Source: Streptomyces sp. Act143
GTDB lineage: Bacteria; Actinomycetota; Actinomycetes; Streptomycetales; Streptomycetaceae
Length of the DNA: 64,000 bases
Assembly: GCF_003143935.1 (NCBI RefSeq)
Contig: NZ_QFRX01000001.1
Span: forward strand, 2,661,697 to 2,725,696
Direction of reading: 5' to 3'
A program made the translations under genes and the position numbers. The notes beneath the pieces were generated by a model. That model saw nothing but the letters and a program-made list of their open reading frames with translations, was not told where the DNA came from and did no database searches. This document shows, in pieces, positions 62,098 through 64,000 of the stretch (the stretch's first letter is position 1; the number at the start of each line of letters is the position of its first letter).

Positions 62098-64000
62098 GGT
62101 CGACCCGGACGGGTACGGCGGTGAGCGCCGCCCGCGCCGACTCGGCGACGCGCAGCTCCAGCAGGCCGGTCAGCTCGTTGTCGAGCGTCAGCGTGACCGT
62201 GCGCCGCTCCCCCGCCGCGAGGCCGACCCCCTCGAACGCGCACAGTTCGAGGGTGCGCGGCCAGGTGGTGGCGATCAGCCGCCGCAGATAGACCTGCACG
62301 ACCGAACGGCCGTACCGCCGCCCGGTGTTGGTGACATCGACGGTGACGGTACGGCCGGACGCGCGGGGCGGCCCGTACCCGAAGCTCGTGTACGACAGTC
62401 CGTGCCCGAAGGAGTACTGCGGCTCGGCGTCGGCGTCGGCGTAGCCGCCGTACTCGGTGTCCTTGTGGTTGTAGTGGACGGGGAGCTGGGCGGCCGAGCG
62501 CGGGACGGAGACGGGGAGCCGGCCGGCGGGTTCCGTGAGTCCGAGCAGCACCTCGCCGATGGCCTCGCCGCCCCAGGGCCCCGGGTACCAGGCGGTGAGG
62601 AGCGCTCCCGCCCGGTCGGGCACGACGTGCGGGCGCCCCTGGATCAGGACGACCGCCGTGGGGGTGCCGGTGGCGACGACGGCGTCCAGGAGGGCGTACT
62701 GCGCGGCGCCGAACCGCAGTCCCGCCAGGTCGACGCCCTCGCCGCAGGTCATCTCCGAAACGGCGGTCAGGGCCGCCCCGTTGGCGGCGAAGCCGGTGTC
62801 CGGCGTACGGGCGCTGCTGCCGCCCAGCACCAGCACGGCGAGGTCGGAGGCGGCGGCCGCGGCGACCGCCTCGGGGATGCCGGAGCGGTCGTCGCCGGTC
62901 AGCGCGCAGCCACGGGCGTGCCGGATGCCGACGCCGGGCGGGGCGAGGCGGCGCAGGGCGTCGAGGACGCTGCTGCCGGTGCCGGGGCGCTGCGGGGCGG
63001 TGTAGTCGCCCGACTGGTGGGCCGGGGTGGCGGATTGGGGTCCGAGCACGGCGATGCGGGAGACGTCGGCGCCGATGGGGAGCGTGCCGTCGTTGCGCAG
63101 GAGGGTGACGGCGGCGCGGGCGACGGCGACGCTGAGCTCCGTGCCGCCGGCCGGCGCCGGGGGTGCGGTCCGCCGCCGGTCGAACAGCCCCAGGCGGAAC
63201 TTGAGGCGCAGGACGCGGGCGACGGCGGCATCCAGGGTCGCCTCCGTCACGAGTCCCCGCTCCACCGCCTCCTCCAGGCGTGTGAAGCCCTCGTCCCAAA
63301 GGCTGAGGTCCACACCGGAGTTGAGGGCCAGCGCACCCGCCGAGACCCGGTCACCGGTGACCCGCGCCAGCCGGTCGACGGCCAGCCCGTCGGCCATCAC
63401 GATCCCCTCGAAGCCCCAGTCCTCCCTGAGAACTCCGGTGAGCAGGGCGGGGTTGCCGGAGCAGGGCATGCCGTCGACCTCGTTGTAGGCGGCCATGACG
63501 GCGGCGGCCCCGGCGCGGACGCCCGCCCGGGCGGCGGGCAGGTGGATCTCGTGCAGTTCCCGCAGCCCGAGTTCGGACTCGGCGGAGTTGCGGCCGCCGA
63601 CGGTGGCGCCCTGTCCGGCGAAGTGCTTGAGGACGACGGGGGCCCGGTCGGCGGCGAAGCGTTCGCCGGGATCACCCTGCATGCCCCGCACGACCGCCTC
63701 CGTCAGGCGTGCGGCGAGGAACGGGTCCTCGCCGAAGCACTCCTCGGTGCGGCCCCAGCGGGGGTCGCGGGCGATGTCCAGCGCGGAGACGAGGGCGACA
63801 TGGCCGCCGCGGGCCCGCAGTTCGGCGGCGGCGTGGGCGGCGGCGCGCTCGTGGAGTCCGGGGTCCCAGGTCGCCCCGACGGCCAGGTTGACGGGGAGGA
63901 CGGTGCCGTCGAGGGCCATCAGGCCGTGCGGGACCTCCTCGACGAACAGGGCGGGGATGCCGAGACGGCTGCTGTCGACGACATGGCGCTGGACGAGGTC
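62087..64000 (-). CDS. GH3 family glycosidase, 5' end outside window
   Basis: 638 residues of a GH3 enzyme are visible, and the frame is open to the right edge. The N-domain has DIARDPRWGRTEECFGEDPF and KHFAGQGATVGGRN. The nucleophile Asp is probably in GFEGIVMADGLAV. The second domain and a C-terminal fibronectin-like domain (VTVDVTNTGRRYGRSVVQVYL) are complete. Likely a beta-glucosidase, beta-xylosidase or similar exo-enzyme. It lies at the edge of the glycan region and is transcribed towards the ABC genes. Confidence 0.93.
   Translation of the reverse strand, partial: DLVQRHVVDSSRLGIPALFVEEVPHGLMALDGTVLPVNLAVGATWDPGLHERAAAHAAAELRARGGHVALVSALDIARDPRWGRTEECFGEDPFLAARLTEAVVRGMQGDPGERFAADRAPVVLKHFAGQGATVGGRNSAESELGLRELHEIHLPAARAGVRAGAAAVMAAYNEVDGMPCSGNPALLTGVLREDWGFEGIVMADGLAVDRLARVTGDRVSAGALALNSGVDLSLWDEGFTRLEEAVERGLVTEATLDAAVARVLRLKFRLGLFDRRRTAPPAPAGGTELSVAVARAAVTLLRNDGTLPIGADVSRIAVLGPQSATPAHQSGDYTAPQRPGTGSSVLDALRRLAPPGVGIRHARGCALTGDDRSGIPEAVAAAAASDLAVLVLGGSSARTPDTGFAANGAALTAVSEMTCGEGVDLAGLRFGAAQYALLDAVVATGTPTAVVLIQGRPHVVPDRAGALLTAWYPGPWGGEAIGEVLLGLTEPAGRLPVSVPRSAAQLPVHYNHKDTEYGGYADADAEPQYSFGHGLSYTSFGYGPPRASGRTVTVDVTNTGRRYGRSVVQVYLRRLIATTWPRTLELCAFEGVGLAAGERRTVTLTLDNELTGLLELRVAESARAALTAVPVRVDLRA

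Overview
This window is chromosomal DNA of a Streptomyces or a close relative. It is very GC-rich, with G or C in almost every third codon position, many GTG and TTG starts, ATGA/GTGA stop-start overlaps, rare TTA codons, two conservon (cvnABCD) operons, a DUF6230/DUF6114 pair and many secreted glycosidases. I see no rRNA, tRNA, insertion sequence, prophage or CRISPR array. Everything below is read from the sequence and knowledge of protein families; no database search was run.

Layout. 1-5.7 kb: a truncated gene, an ECF41-type sigma factor, a second ECF41-like gene that lacks region 4 and carries eight 7-residue repeats, a hypothetical gene, an NmrA-like reductase, a VOC protein and a periplasmic-binding-fold protein without a signal peptide. 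5.9-10.3 kb: a membrane-anchored peptidoglycan-binding protein with two TTA codons, an apparent deletion scar joining a sigma-factor 5' end to an LPMO 3' end, a secreted protein, the DUF6230/DUF6114 pair and a 32-bp tandem repeat. 10.7-15.1 kb: cytochrome P450, TatA, an LCP protein and an orphan sugar-binding lipoprotein. 15.1-18.8 kb: conservon 1. 18.8-23.0 kb: a vWA surface protein and a GH43-type glycosidase with an AbfB domain. 23.1-32.3 kb: a ProX-like lipoprotein and its probable ABC transporter, separated by conservon 2, an ECF41 sigma factor and an AhpD-like gene.

32.6-36.9 kb: two overlapping genes form the most unusual unit. One is an FxsC-like TIR protein. The other is a 1034-residue fusion of a ParA-like ATPase, a TIR/SEFIR-like domain, a NACHT NTPase and membrane segments. 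They resemble parts of the FxSxx-COOH peptide system, but no peptide or radical SAM gene lies nearby. I infer a membrane-tethered STAND-type signalling or immune device.

36.9-42.0 kb: a flavin electron-transfer module (ApbE, a duplicated FMN-binding protein, a ferric-reductase-like membrane flavoprotein) opposite a response regulator and histidine kinase. 42.1-64.0 kb: a glycan-use region with a LacI regulator, two GH35 beta-galactosidases, an MFS transporter, a GH84-type hexosaminidase fused to a beta-propeller, a SIS protein, an RpiR regulator, a GH38 alpha-mannosidase, a sugar ABC transporter and a GH3 glycosidase cut by the window end. Activities against galactose, GlcNAc and mannose suggest complex N-glycans or similar glycoconjugates. 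A 16-bp palindrome at the MFS start and a repeated TTGAACCA element before three transcription units are candidate operators.
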